Origin: Sphingomonas sp.
GTDB lineage: Bacteria > Pseudomonadota > Alphaproteobacteria > Sphingomonadales > Sphingomonadaceae
Assembly: GCF_017744835.1 (NCBI RefSeq)
Contig: NZ_JAGIAM010000001.1
Span: 372,001 to 436,000 of the forward strand
Length of the DNA stretch: 64,000 bases
Direction: 5' to 3'
The first letter of the stretch is position 1; each line of letters starts with the position of its first letter. The position numbers and the translations under genes are program-made. This document shows, piece by piece, positions 45,852 through 54,837 of this stretch. The notes under the pieces are model-generated. The model ran no database searches. It was not told the DNA's origin and was given only the letters and a program-made list of their open reading frames with translations.

Positions 45852-46412
45852 ATGCAAAAGCTTCTCCTCGCCGCGCTCGCGGCGTCGGCGCTGGCGACGC
45901 CCGCCTTCGCGCAGTCCCAGAGCTTCGAAGGCCCGCGCGCCGAAGTGATCGCCGGCTGGGATCATGCCGATGTTCCCGGCGGCGACATGCGCGACGGCGC
46001 GACCTATGGCGCGGCGCTCGGCTATGACGTGCGGCGCGCGAACACCGTCTTCGGCATCGAAGGCGAAATCACCGGCTCGACGCTCAAGGAAGACCTTCAG
46101 CTCGCGCCCGACACCTCGTTCCGCGGCACGCTCGGCCGCGATCTCTACATCGGCGGGCGCATCGGCATCGTCGCCGGTTCGAACACCCTGCTCTATGCCA
46201 AGGCGGGCTACACCAACCTGCGCAGCAACGTCGAATATCATTCGCCGACCGAAAACCAGGACGCGAGCGGCATCGACGGCGGCTACCGGCTCGGCGCCGG
46301 CGCCGAGGTCCGGCTGACCGACAAGGCCTATCTCAAGACCGAATATCGCTTCAGCGACTACGGCGGCGGCGAGCGGCACCAGCTCGTCGGCGGGCTCGGC
46401 ATCCGCTTCTGA
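45852..46412 (+). CDS. Outer membrane beta-barrel protein (opacity/OmpA-like), first of tandem pair
   Basis: A 186-residue outer-membrane protein with signal peptide KLLLAALAASALATPAFAQ. Alternating strands form an eight-stranded barrel: GPRAEVIAGWDHADV, YGAALGYDVRRANTVFGIEGEI and the C-terminal LKTEYRFSDYGG...HQLVGGLGIRF, ending in Phe, the signal for BAM insertion. Start ATG at 45852 has GGAG at good distance; another ATG at 45840 is possible. It is similar to the second barrel gene below and the pair probably arose by duplication. Followed by a hairpin terminator. Confidence 0.88.
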   Translation: MQKLLLAALAASALATPAFAQSQSFEGPRAEVIAGWDHADVPGGDMRDGATYGAALGYDVRRANTVFGIEGEITGSTLKEDLQLAPDTSFRGTLGRDLYIGGRIGIVAGSNTLLYAKAGYTNLRSNVEYHSPTENQDASGIDGGYRLGAGAEVRLTDKAYLKTEYRFSDYGGGERHQLVGGLGIRF

Positions 46413-46420
46413 GCCTCGGC

Positions 46421-46447
46421 AACCGGGCGCCCGCGCGGCGCCCGGTT
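46421..46447 (+). terminator. Hairpin after the first barrel gene
   Basis: A perfect 11-bp stem AACCGGGCGCC/GGCGCCCGGTT with a CGCGC loop, 8 bp past the stop. The bases after it (GTTGCG) are not a T-run, so it may be Rho-assisted. Confidence 0.6.
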
Positions 46448-46565
46448 GTTGCGAAAATGCCACGCTTCCCCGCGTTTATCCCAGGTTCATGCAACCCCTG
46501 ACTCCCCCGCCTAGTTATGCCCGCCGACCCGCCCGCAAGACGGGTCCGGTATCAAGGAGTTAGTT

Positions 46566-47222
46566 ATGCGTACCCATCTTCTGGCCGCTTCGGCGCTTGC
46601 TGCGGCGACTCTCTTCGTCGCCCCCGCCATGGCCCAGGACACTCCCAGCGGCTTCCGCGTCGGCGTCGTCGGCGGCCTCGACATCACCCGCCCGGGCAGC
46701 TCCGAGGACACCGACGTCCGGGGTGACGACCAGAGCGCCGAAGGCTTCCTCTACGGCGTCGAGGCCGGCTATGACCTGCCGGTGGGCGGCGTCGTGCTCG
46801 GCGTCGAGGCCGAGCTCAGCGATTCGACCGCCAAGACCCGGATCAACCGCGCCGATCCCAACACCTTCGGCTATGGTTCGGTGACCGCGGGCCGCGACAT
46901 CTATGCCGGCGTCCGCGTCGGCGTTCCCGTCAGCCCCGGCACGCTGCTCTATGCCAAGGGCGGCTACACCAATGCCCGCCTCAACGTGCTCGCCGCCGAC
47001 GGCTCGACCGAGCTCGAGGATCAGAACTTCCAGCTCGACGGCTGGCGCCTCGGCGCGGGCGTCGAGAAGTCGCTCGGCAACAACATGTACGGCAAGGTCG
47101 AGTATCGCTACTCGAACTATACCAAGGGCGATTTCCAGTACAGCGACGGCACCACGACCAACAGGTTCGGCGTGGACACCGATCGCCACCAGATCGTCGC
47201 CGGCCTCGGCGTTCGCTTCTGA
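46566..47222 (+). CDS. Outer membrane beta-barrel protein (opacity-like), second of tandem pair
   Basis: A 218-residue outer-membrane protein. Signal peptide RTHLLAASALAAATLFVAPAMAQ. Barrel strands include FRVGVVGGLDITRPGSS, FLYGVEAGYDLPVGGVVLGVEAEL and the C-terminal YGKVEYRYSNYTKGD, HQIVAGLGVRF ending in Phe. Ribosome-binding site AAGGAG 6 bp upstream of the ATG. It is clearly related to the preceding barrel gene in both halves, so the two are paralogues. Followed by a strong terminator. Confidence 0.88.
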   Translation: MRTHLLAASALAAATLFVAPAMAQDTPSGFRVGVVGGLDITRPGSSEDTDVRGDDQSAEGFLYGVEAGYDLPVGGVVLGVEAELSDSTAKTRINRADPNTFGYGSVTAGRDIYAGVRVGVPVSPGTLLYAKGGYTNARLNVLAADGSTELEDQNFQLDGWRLGAGVEKSLGNNMYGKVEYRYSNYTKGDFQYSDGTTTNRFGVDTDRHQIVAGLGVRF

Positions 47223-47257
47223 CGCTGGCCGCACCGCACCAAAATTGGCGTGGAAGA

Positions 47258-47287
47258 AGGGTCGGGGCGCTTGCCCCGGCCCTTTTT
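47258..47287 (+). terminator. Rho-independent terminator after the second barrel gene
   Basis: An 11-bp G/C stem (AGGGTCGGGGC/GCCCCGGCCCT, one G-U pair) with a CTT-type loop, followed by TTTTT. The T-run and GC stem make it a standard intrinsic terminator, about 36 bp past the stop. Confidence 0.85.
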
Positions 47288-47355
47288 GCCGTTAGAGAAT
47301 ATGAACAACCATATGGCGACCGCGGATTCGACGCGGCCTCGGGGGTTATGAAGGC

Positions 47356-48468
47356 ATGAAGGCGACGATCGAACGCGCAACTCTGTTGAGGGGCTTGAGC
47401 CACGTCCAGTCCGTGGTCGAGCGGCGCAATACGATCCCCATCCTGTCCAACGTGCTGATCGAGGCGCAGGCCGGCGGCACGATGCGGCTGATGGCCACCG
47501 ATCTCGACCTGCAGATCGACGAGACCATTCCCGCCGCTGTCGACCAGCCGGGCGCGATCACCGTCTCGGCGCACACTTTGTTCGACATCGTGCGCAAGCT
47601 GCCCGAGGGCGCGCAGGTCGAGCTGTCGGCCGCGGAAGGCCGGATCACCGTCAACGCCGGCCGCGCCAAGTTCACGCTGGCGACGCTGCCGCGCGACGAT
47701 TTCCCGATGATCGCCGAGGGCGACCTCCCCGTCACCTTCGAGCTGCCCGCCGAGACGCTCAAGCAGATCATCGACAAGACGCGCTTCGCCATCTCGACCG
47801 AAGAGACGCGCTACTATCTCAACGGCATCTTCCTCCATGTGACCGACGAGGCCACGCCGCTGCTGCGCGCCGCCGCCACCGACGGTCACCGTCTCGCGCG
47901 CGTCACCGTGGGGCGCCCCGACGGCGCCGAATCGATGCCCGACGTGATCGTGCCGCGTAAGTGCGTCGCCGAGCTGCGCAAGCTGCTCGAGGAAGTCGAC
48001 GGCTCGGTCGGCGTCTCGCTCTCGGGCTCGAAGATCCGCTTCGATCTCGGCCAGGCGATCCTCACCTCGAAGCTGATCGACGGCACCTTCCCCGATTACA
48101 GCCGCGTCATCCCGACCGCGAACGACAAGCTGCTCAAGCTCGACCCCAAGAGTCTGATGGCGGGCGTCGACCGCGTCTCGACGATCGCCACCGAAAAGAC
48201 CCGTGCGGTCAAGATGGCGCTGGATCGCGACAAGGTGATCCTCTCGGTGACCAGCCCCGAGAACGGCGCCGCAGCCGAGGAAGTCCCCGGCGACTATGCC
48301 GCGCTGCCTTTCGAGATCGGCTTCAACAGCCGCTACCTGATGGACATCCTCGGCCAGATCGAGGGCGACACGGTCGAGGTCCACCTCGCCGACGCCGCCG
48401 CCCCGACGCTGATCCGCGAGAACGACACCTCGCCGGCGCTCTATGTGCTGATGCCGATGCGCGTCTGA
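47356..48468 (+). CDS. dnaN: DNA polymerase III beta subunit (sliding clamp)
   Basis: A 370-residue clamp protein. Three structurally similar domains of about 120 residues are expected. Seen: MKATIERATLLRGLSHVQSVVERRNTIPILSNVL, ISTEETRYYLNGIFLH and the C-terminal LYVLMPMRV, all classic clamp motifs. It is not beside dnaA, and recF lies 4.2 kb downstream with other genes between, unlike the classical dnaA-dnaN-recF order. An 80-bp region upstream probably has its promoter. Confidence 0.96.
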   Translation: MKATIERATLLRGLSHVQSVVERRNTIPILSNVLIEAQAGGTMRLMATDLDLQIDETIPAAVDQPGAITVSAHTLFDIVRKLPEGAQVELSAAEGRITVNAGRAKFTLATLPRDDFPMIAEGDLPVTFELPAETLKQIIDKTRFAISTEETRYYLNGIFLHVTDEATPLLRAAATDGHRLARVTVGRPDGAESMPDVIVPRKCVAELRKLLEEVDGSVGVSLSGSKIRFDLGQAILTSKLIDGTFPDYSRVIPTANDKLLKLDPKSLMAGVDRVSTIATEKTRAVKMALDRDKVILSVTSPENGAAAEEVPGDYAALPFEIGFNSRYLMDILGQIEGDTVEVHLADAAAPTLIRENDTSPALYVLMPMRV

Positions 48469-48659
48469 TCGGCGCTCGGGCTCCGGCCCGGCGCCGCATC
48501 CGGATGTCCCTCGGAGCACGTCACGCAGCTGTCGCATAGCGCGGCTAGCGCGCGGGCGTGTACCGGGCTCGCAGCGAAACAGGTCGGATCTTGCTCTCCT
48601 GCGCACCGCTCCGGTGCCGCGCGGCGTCATTTCCGGCGTCCGCATGACAGGGGATTTCG

Positions 48660-51224
48660 ATGATCGTTGACCGCCGGCGCCCGCTCGCCGCCGCGCTTGC
48701 CGCCGCTTCGCTGCTGGCCCTTGCCACCCCTGCGGCCGCCCAGGCGCAGCAGTCCCCTGCGCCCCAGACCCCTGCCCCCTTCGCCGGCGGCGCGAACCTG
48801 CCCAACGGCTGGCGTATCACCCCTGCGGGCAAGACGGTCGCGACCACCGGCGACATGGTCATGAACCTCTCGCCCGCGCCCGACGGCAAGACGATCGTCT
48901 CGATCAATGCAGGCTTCCAGCCGCATGGGATCGACCTGCTCGACGCGCGCACGCAAAAGCCGGTCCAGCACATCGCGCTGTCCTCGGCCTATGTCGGGCT
49001 CGCCTGGTCGGGCGACGGCCGCACGCTCTATGTCTCGGGCGGCAACGCTTCGGGCGCGCGCAACAAGGCCGATCCGGTCGCCCCGATCCGCGCCTTCCGC
49101 TACGCCGGCGGCCGGCTGACCGAAGACGCGGGCGCGGCGCTGCGCGAGACGATCGGCCCCAAGCAGGTCTGGTGGTCGGGCCTCGCCTATCTGCCGGGCA
49201 GGGACCTGCTCTATGCCGCGAATCTGATGGGCCCCGGCCCGGGCAACATCGTGGTGTTCGACGCCAGGACCCGCGCGATCGTCACGCGCATCCCGGTCGA
49301 AGTGTCGCCCTACCAGCTGGTGCTCACGCCCGACGGCAGGCGCCTTTTCGTCTCCAACTGGTCGAGCGAGTCGGTCAGCGTGATCGACACCGCCACCAAC
49401 CAGGTGATCCGCACGCTGCACGTCGGCATGAATCCCAACGACATGAAGCTGTCCGCCGACGGGCGGCTGTTCGTCGCCTGCTCGAACGACAACAGCGTGC
49501 ATGTGATCGACACCGCCACGCTGCGCGTCACCGAGCGGATCTCGACCACCCAGACGCCGCTCGCGCCCGAAGGCTCGACGCCCGACGCGCTCGCCGTCGA
49601 CGACGCGCGCAAGCTGCTCTACATCGCCAATGCCGACAATAATTCGCTCGCCGTCGCGACGATCGCCAACCGTTCGCACAGCGCAGTGATCGGCTTCGTG
49701 CCGACGGGCTGGTACCCCTCGGCGCTGACGCTCGCGGACAAGGGCCGCACGCTGTTCATCGGGACGGCCAAGGGCGAGCAGGCCTGGCCCGATCCGACCG
49801 GCCCGCACAGCCCGCTCGCCGGGCAGAGCGGCGATCCCGACGAGCCCAGGGTCAGCATCAAGACGCTGCAGACCGGCAGCATCGAGACGCTGCCCCTCGC
49901 CCAGCTGATCGCCAGGCTTCCCGGCTGGACGCGCCAGGTGACGCAGAACACGCCCTATCATGATTCGCTGCTTGCCGAGGCACGCCCGGCGACCACGCCG
50001 AGCATCCTGCCTCAGCGCGTCGGCGAAACTTCGCCGATCCGCCACGTCATCTACATCATCAAGGAGAACCGCACCTACGATCAGGTGTTCGGCGATCTCC
50101 CCGGCACCAACGGCGATCCGCGGCTGGCGATCTTCGGCGAGAAGGTGACGCCCAACCAGCATGCGCTGGCAAAGGCCTATGTCACGCTCGACAATCTCTA
50201 TGCCGATGGCGAAGTCAGCGTCGACGGCCACAGCTGGTCGAACGCCGCCTATGCGACCGACTTCAACGAGAAGCAGTGGCCCGCCGCCTATGGCGGGCAC
50301 AGCGTCGCCAACTACAATGTCCGCGCCTTCGTCCCCGCCAGCGGCCGGCTGTGGGACGTCGCCCGGCGCAAGGGGCTGACCTATCGCTCCTATGGCGAGA
50401 ATGCCGCGCGCGCGAGCACCGGCAACACGATGGAGGCCGCCCCGGGCGCCGAGGCGCTGGTGGGCCATGTCTCCAAGGATTATCTCACCGGCATCGAAGT
50501 CACCCGCGACACCGATCGCCTCGCCGTCTTCCTGCGCGAATTCCGCGACTATGAGGCCAATTACGACAGCGCCGATCCGAACAAGCGCCTGCCCAACTAT
50601 GTCGTGATGTCGATGCCCGAGGATCATACCCGCGGCACCAAGGCGGGCGCCTTCACGCCGACGGCGATGGTCGCCAACAACGACCAGGCGATCGGCCAGC
50701 TCGTCGACGCAGTGAGCCACAGCCGCTATTGGCCCGAGACCGCGATCTTCATCATCGAGGACGACGCGCAGGACGGCGCCGACCATGTCGACGCACGCCG
50801 CACGGTGGGCCTGGTGCTCAGCCCCTATACGCGCCGCGGCATTGTCGACAGCACGCTCTATTCGACCAGCTCGTTCGTCCGCTCGATCGAGCTGCTGCTC
50901 GGCCTGCCGCCGATGAGCCAATATGACGCGGCCGCGATGCCGCTCTACGCGAGCTTCGGCGTCGCGCCCGACACCACGCCCTTCACTGCGATCGCGCCGC
51001 AGGTCGACGTCATGGCGAAGAACGCGCCCGACGCAGTGGGCGCGAAGGAGAGCGCGCGGATGGACTTTTCCGACGTCGACCGCGCGCCGATGCTCGCGCT
51101 CAACGAGATCGTGTGGAAGAGCGTCCGCGGCGCCGACTCCGAAATGCCGGCCCCGGTGCACCGTTTCCGGCCACTGATCGACGTCAGCGACGACGATGAC
51201 GACGCCCGCGACAAGGACGATTGA
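48660..51224 (+). CDS. YncE-like beta-propeller fused to alkaline phosphatase/phosphoesterase
   Basis: An 854-residue exported two-domain protein with signal peptide PLAAALAAASLLALATPAAAQAQ. Residues about 45-420 are a YncE-type beta-propeller with repeated blades (SVIDTATNQVIRTLHVGMNPNDMKLSADGR, HVIDTATLRVTERIS). Residues about 430-830 are a phosphoesterase/alkaline phosphatase-like domain with IRHVIYIIKENRTYDQVFGDLPG, GEVSVDGHSWSNAAYATDF and a metal site in FIIEDDAQDGADHVDARRTVG. This resembles the acid phosphatase/phospholipase C type with an NTYDxxFG-type motif. It probably acts in the periplasm on phosphodiester substrates. The acidic C-tail (DDDDDARDKDD) is notable. Confidence 0.88.
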   Translation: MIVDRRRPLAAALAAASLLALATPAAAQAQQSPAPQTPAPFAGGANLPNGWRITPAGKTVATTGDMVMNLSPAPDGKTIVSINAGFQPHGIDLLDARTQKPVQHIALSSAYVGLAWSGDGRTLYVSGGNASGARNKADPVAPIRAFRYAGGRLTEDAGAALRETIGPKQVWWSGLAYLPGRDLLYAANLMGPGPGNIVVFDARTRAIVTRIPVEVSPYQLVLTPDGRRLFVSNWSSESVSVIDTATNQVIRTLHVGMNPNDMKLSADGRLFVACSNDNSVHVIDTATLRVTERISTTQTPLAPEGSTPDALAVDDARKLLYIANADNNSLAVATIANRSHSAVIGFVPTGWYPSALTLADKGRTLFIGTAKGEQAWPDPTGPHSPLAGQSGDPDEPRVSIKTLQTGSIETLPLAQLIARLPGWTRQVTQNTPYHDSLLAEARPATTPSILPQRVGETSPIRHVIYIIKENRTYDQVFGDLPGTNGDPRLAIFGEKVTPNQHALAKAYVTLDNLYADGEVSVDGHSWSNAAYATDFNEKQWPAAYGGHSVANYNVRAFVPASGRLWDVARRKGLTYRSYGENAARASTGNTMEAAPGAEALVGHVSKDYLTGIEVTRDTDRLAVFLREFRDYEANYDSADPNKRLPNYVVMSMPEDHTRGTKAGAFTPTAMVANNDQAIGQLVDAVSHSRYWPETAIFIIEDDAQDGADHVDARRTVGLVLSPYTRRGIVDSTLYSTSSFVRSIELLLGLPPMSQYDAAAMPLYASFGVAPDTTPFTAIAPQVDVMAKNAPDAVGAKESARMDFSDVDRAPMLALNEIVWKSVRGADSEMPAPVHRFRPLIDVSDDDDDARDKDD

Positions 51225-51357
51225 CCGCTTCTCGCGTCCCAAAACGGGCCCGAACGCCAGTCGTTACGGCGGCCGTTAGGCAATTGCCCCTAGTTGGCGC
51301 TGTGCAACATATTTGCAAGAATGCGCAGACTCGGTGGGTCGCACCATTCGGGTTGCG

Positions 51358-51393
51358 GGCCGGGCGGCGTCATCCCTTTTCCGCCGTCCGGCC
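51358..51393 (-). terminator. Hairpin downstream of the lipoprotein gene
   Basis: 12-bp arms GGCCGGGCGGCG and CGCCGTCCGGCC (one wobble pair) with a 12-nt loop, 28 bp past the lipoprotein stop on the minus strand. No T-run is seen, so this is a weak call; it could also serve the phosphoesterase gene from the other side. Confidence 0.4.
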
Positions 51394-51420
51394 TGCATCG
51401 CGACTCCCTCTTTCCTTCCC

Positions 51421-51762
51421 CTATTCCGCCCGGATCGCGCTGACTTGCGCGCGTGCCTCGTCGCGCACTGCCCGCGCCTTGGCCTTGCCTTGCTTCTCCA
51501 CCACCTGCGCTTCCTCGCGCAGTCCCTCGGCCCGCGCCTGGAGCCGCGCGGCCTCGAAGCCGTTGATCGTCCCCGCCTGCTGCTCCAGCGCCTCGGCCTC
51601 GCCGCGGATCCGGCTGACTTCGTTGCGCGACGCGTCGGTGATCGCGTCGGCCGCGGCGGCGGCCTGGTCCTGGATGTTGTCGATGCGTGCCTCGCGCGGG
51701 TCGGTGGGGCCGCACGCCGCGAGCATCAGCCCGGCGGCCACGGCGAGAGTGCGCATGCGCAT
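51421..51762 (-). CDS. Small helical lipoprotein
   Basis: A 113-residue protein with a lipobox LMLAACG near residue 16, so a predicted lipoprotein. The rest is a long charged helix (residues about 20-110) with heptad-like Ala/Glu/Arg pattern, likely a coiled coil. No known family recognised. The ATG at 51762 has AGGGAG upstream; a second ATG at 51756 is possible. Convergent with the phosphoesterase, divergent from coq4. Confidence 0.75.
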   Translation of the reverse strand: MRMRTLAVAAGLMLAACGPTDPREARIDNIQDQAAAAADAITDASRNEVSRIRGEAEALEQQAGTINGFEAARLQARAEGLREEAQVVEKQGKAKARAVRDEARAQVSAIRAE

Positions 51763-51885
51763 TGCTCGGCTCCCTGTTACGCCGCAGCAACGGTTGGAGT
51801 GCATTTTCGTTGCGGCGGGGCGAATTGAACTTTCCGCGCGCCCGTGCTATTTACACTAGTGTCAGTTAATTCGGAACCGCGAGTC

Positions 51886-52647
51886 ATGGCTAGCCAGGCG
51901 TCTCCCGCGTACAATCCCGGTCTCCCGCTCAAGCGCGAGTGGGGCACGGCGCTCCGCGCGCTGCGCCGGCTGCTCGCCAATGGCGATGACACCGAGCAGG
52001 TGTTCCGCATCATGCGCGCGCTCAACGGCGACGTCACCCAGCGCAACTATCGCAAGCTGCTGACGGTCCCCGGCGGCGGCGCGATGGCCTATCGCCGCAC
52101 CGAGCTCGCCGAGCGCCTCTCGGACCGCGCCTGGGTCGACAGCTTCCCCGCCGGCTCGGTCGGCGCCGCCTATCGCGCCTTCCTCGATTCGACCGGCTAT
52201 TCGGCACAGGGCCTCGCGCAGGTCAGCATGGAGGCGATCGGCGACCAGGGCCTCGAGCTCGAGCACCCCTATGCCTGGATGGGCCGTCGCGAGCGCGACA
52301 TCCACGACATCTGGCACGTCATCACCGGCTACAAGGCCGACGAGCACCTCGGCGAGGCCTGCCTCGTCGCCTTCTCCTACGCCCAGACCGGCGGGCTCGG
52401 CTGGGCCTTCATCGCCCTGGGCGCCGCGCTCAAGAGCATCCGCGTCACCGGCAGGCTCGACTTCCTCAAGGCCGTGATCGAGGGCTATCGCCACGGCAAG
52501 CGCGCCGCCTGGCTCCATGGCGAGGATTACGAGCAGCTCCTCACCCAGCCCCTCGACTCCGTCCGCCAGCGCCTGCGCATCGCCGAGCCCCGCGCCTATC
52601 GCATCGCCCAGGCCAGCCTCGCCGCCGCCGGCCTCACCGGCATCTAG
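51886..52647 (+). CDS. coq4: Ubiquinone biosynthesis protein COQ4 homologue
   Basis: A 253-residue protein related to COQ4, which in mitochondria organises the CoQ complex and is now linked to C1 decarboxylation/hydroxylation of the ring. The zinc motif [18 protein letters not shown] is clear: H140, D141, H144 and E157; by my count there are 12 residues between the last His and Glu, one more than the usual 11. The start at 51886 ([10 protein letters not shown]) is the likely one. In alphaproteobacteria this protein works with the ubi genes, of which only ubiA is in this window. Confidence 0.9.
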   Translation: MASQASPAYNPGLPLKREWGTALRALRRLLANGDDTEQVFRIMRALNGDVTQRNYRKLLTVPGGGAMAYRRTELAERLSDRAWVDSFPAGSVGAAYRAFLDSTGYSAQGLAQVSMEAIGDQGLELEHPYAWMGRRERDIHDIWHVITGYKADEHLGEACLVAFSYAQTGGLGWAFIALGAALKSIRVTGRLDFLKAVIEGYRHGKRAAWLHGEDYEQLLTQPLDSVRQRLRIAEPRAYRIAQASLAAAGLTGI

Positions 52648-52688
52648 CGCCCTGTCCCCCGCCGCACGCCTGCGCTAGGGCAGGCTCG

Positions 52689-53750
52689 ATGGCCGTCACG
52701 CGTCTCGTCCTCACCGATTTCCGCAACCACGCCGATGCCGTGCTCGCGCCCGGCCCCGGCTTCGTGGTGCTGAGCGGCGAGAATGGCGCGGGCAAGACCA
52801 ACGTCCTCGAAGCGCTCTCGCTCCTCGCCCCCGGCAAGGGCCTGCGCCGCGCACCGCTCTCCGACATGGCGCGCCAGGGCGGCCCCGGCGGCTTCGCGGT
52901 CGCGGCGCGCCTTGGCGACACGGAGATCGGCACCGGCACCCAGCCCTCCGCCCCCGAGCGCCGCCTGGTGCGCATCAACACCGCCCCCGCCGCCGCCACG
53001 TCGCTCGCCGAATGGGTCACGGTCCTCTGGCTCACCCCCGCGATGGATCGGCTGTTCGTCGAGGGCGCGTCCGAGCGCCGCCGCTTCCTCGACCGGCTCA
53101 CCCTCGCGCTCGCCCCCGGCCACGCCCACCACGCCACGCGCTACGAAGCCGCGATGCGCGAGCGCAACCGCCTCCTCGCCGACGACGCCCCCGCCGATCC
53201 CGAATGGCTCACCGCGCTCGAGGCCCGCATGGCCGAGCACGGCGCCGCGCTCGACTCCGCCCGCCGCGAGGCCGTCGCGCTGCTCGACGCCCGCCTCGCC
53301 GACCAGCCCGAGGGCCCCTTCGCCCGCGCCGGCCTCGCGCTCGAGGGCTGGGCCGGCGACGCCGCCGCGCTCGCCCAAACCCTGCGCGACTCCCGCCGCC
53401 GCGACGCCGCCGCCGGCCGCACCCTCGCCGGCCCGCACCGCGCCGACCTCGCCGTCACGCACCTCGGCAAGGCCCAGCCCGCGCACCTCTGCTCGACCGG
53501 CGAGCAGAAGGCGCTGCTCCTCGGCCTGATCCTCGCCCATGCCGAGCTGGTCGCCGAGCGCACCGCGCGCGCGCCGATCCTCCTCCTCGACGAAGTCGCC
53601 GCGCACCTCGATCCCAGCCGCCGCGCCGCGCTGTTCGATCGCCTCGCCGGCCGCGGCCAGGTCTGGATGACCGGCACCGAGCCCGCGCTGTTCGATTCGG
53701 TCCCCGGCGAAGCCACGCGCTACCGCGTCGCGGACGGCCGGATCGGCTAG
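52689..53750 (+). CDS. recF: DNA replication/repair protein RecF
   Basis: A 353-residue SMC-like ABC ATPase for RecFOR-dependent gap repair. Walker A is [19 protein letters not shown] (about residues 30-48), the signature is [19 protein letters not shown], and Walker B is [12 protein letters not shown]. Typical length is 350-370. It lies 41 bp after coq4 and is separate from dnaN. Its stop is 4 bp from the convergent gene's end. Confidence 0.95.
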   Translation: MAVTRLVLTDFRNHADAVLAPGPGFVVLSGENGAGKTNVLEALSLLAPGKGLRRAPLSDMARQGGPGGFAVAARLGDTEIGTGTQPSAPERRLVRINTAPAAATSLAEWVTVLWLTPAMDRLFVEGASERRRFLDRLTLALAPGHAHHATRYEAAMRERNRLLADDAPADPEWLTALEARMAEHGAALDSARREAVALLDARLADQPEGPFARAGLALEGWAGDAAALAQTLRDSRRRDAAAGRTLAGPHRADLAVTHLGKAQPAHLCSTGEQKALLLGLILAHAELVAERTARAPILLLDEVAAHLDPSRRAALFDRLAGRGQVWMTGTEPALFDSVPGEATRYRVADGRIG

Positions 53751-53754
53751 TCCC

Positions 53755-54549
53755 TCACCCGCCCCGCCGCCGCGCCAGCTCCCGCCGGTCGCGCTCCAGC
53801 AGCTCGGTGCCGAGCGTTGCCTCCGCCTCGTCCATCGCCCGGATCAGCGCGATCTTGCGCAGGATGCTTGGCGCCACTTCCTCGAGCGTCTTGACCCGCG
53901 CCGCGCGCCCCGGCCGATTGCCCACGCCGTGGACGCGGTGCTGGTAGAGCTGGAGCAGGTGCAGCGCCTGGTCGGCCGACATGCGCTCGATCGGCCGATC
54001 GCAATCGATCTCGGGCCCCAGCTCGCCGCCGCCGCTGCCCTCGGTGACCTGCGCGAGCAGCCCCATCTCGACGCGCAGATATCCGATCGCCAGCGCCTCG
54101 TCCCAGCGCTCCCGAAAGCCCTGCCAGCGCCGCGCGTGGACATAGGCGGAGGCGGGCGACAGCCCCACTTCGGCGCAGGCCGCGTGCACGTTGCAGGTTG
54201 CCGCGAGCACCCCCAGGAAGCGCGCCTCGACCCGCGGCGTCCATTGCCGCAGCCGCGCCCGCGCGATCTGCGCCCGCCGCCCGTTGCCCCCGCGCACGAC
54301 CAGCTCCTCGCCGTCGAGCGAGCCCCAGCCGCTGGGCGGCCGCACGCTCCCGCGCCCGCGCTCAAGCCTGGCTTTGGCCTCGAGCAGCGCCGCCTCCATC
54401 CGCGCGCGAAACTCCGGGTCCTGCGCCCGATGGACCGACATCCAGCTCCGCGAGACCCTCGCCCGCTCCGCCGCGATCGTCTGGTTCCCCGTCTCCGCCA
54501 GCGCGCGAAAGAAAGCCTCCCGCCGCGCTTCGCTCGTCTTCCTGGACAT
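53755..54549 (-). CDS. Hypothetical protein with two helix-turn-helix-like repeats
   Basis: A 264-residue, very basic and Ala-rich protein. Two similar segments are seen, one near the N-terminus (ETGNQTIAAERARVSRSWMSVHR...FRARMEAALLEAK) and one near the middle (ATCNVHAACAEVGLSPASAYVHARRW...FRERWDEALAIG). Both have a helix-turn-helix pattern followed by a helix, as in small-terminase or resolvase-type DNA-binding proteins. It may be of phage or mobile element origin. It is common next to recF-like genes only in my general impression; no function is assigned. Convergent with recF. Confidence 0.7.
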   Translation of the reverse strand: MSRKTSEARREAFFRALAETGNQTIAAERARVSRSWMSVHRAQDPEFRARMEAALLEAKARLERGRGSVRPPSGWGSLDGEELVVRGGNGRRAQIARARLRQWTPRVEARFLGVLAATCNVHAACAEVGLSPASAYVHARRWQGFRERWDEALAIGYLRVEMGLLAQVTEGSGGGELGPEIDCDRPIERMSADQALHLLQLYQHRVHGVGNRPGRAARVKTLEEVAPSILRKIALIRAMDEAEATLGTELLERDRRELARRRGG

Positions 54550-54807
54550 GCGCTATGTGCCTCCCGACTCACCTGGGTTCAGTGGAGGCGAAGGAAATAT
54601 GCGCAAAGCGGGGGTGTAGGAAAATGGAAAGTGGAGAGGGCGGCTTTGCGCCCTAATATTCGCCGCTCGGCGTATCGACCACCATTCCCAAAACCGGACG
54701 TCGGCATCGGGTGATAATCGGCCAGTGGTCGTCAATGATGCGTTTCGGCGAATCGGGCCGCCTGCTATATCTCCAGCCTCTCGATGAGCGCGGCGGAGAC
54801 CTTAGAA
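54550..54807. other. Gap between the HTH-repeat gene and the ABC-3C operon
   Basis: No supported gene. It starts with the promoter region of the minus-strand HTH-repeat gene and ends at the terminator of the ABC-3C operon. A small hairpin AGGGCG/CGCCCT at 54637-54654 is followed on the plus strand by AATATT. Base composition drops towards the operon. Confidence 0.5.
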
Positions 54808-54837
54808 AGGTTTGGGCGAGACGCGGCTCGCAAACCT
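54808..54837 (-). terminator. Putative terminator of the ABC-3C operon
   Basis: On the minus strand, AGGTTTG and CAAACCT form 7 bp, extended by an inner CGAG/CTCG, with a GC-rich loop, right at the ATPase stop codon (its TAG is partly in the stem). TTTCTAAGG follows the hairpin. Confidence 0.5.

Noticed and set aside
48627..51242. 871-codon minus-strand frame opposite the YncE/phosphoesterase gene.
   Set aside because: Same shadow effect; the plus-strand protein has a signal peptide and clear domains.
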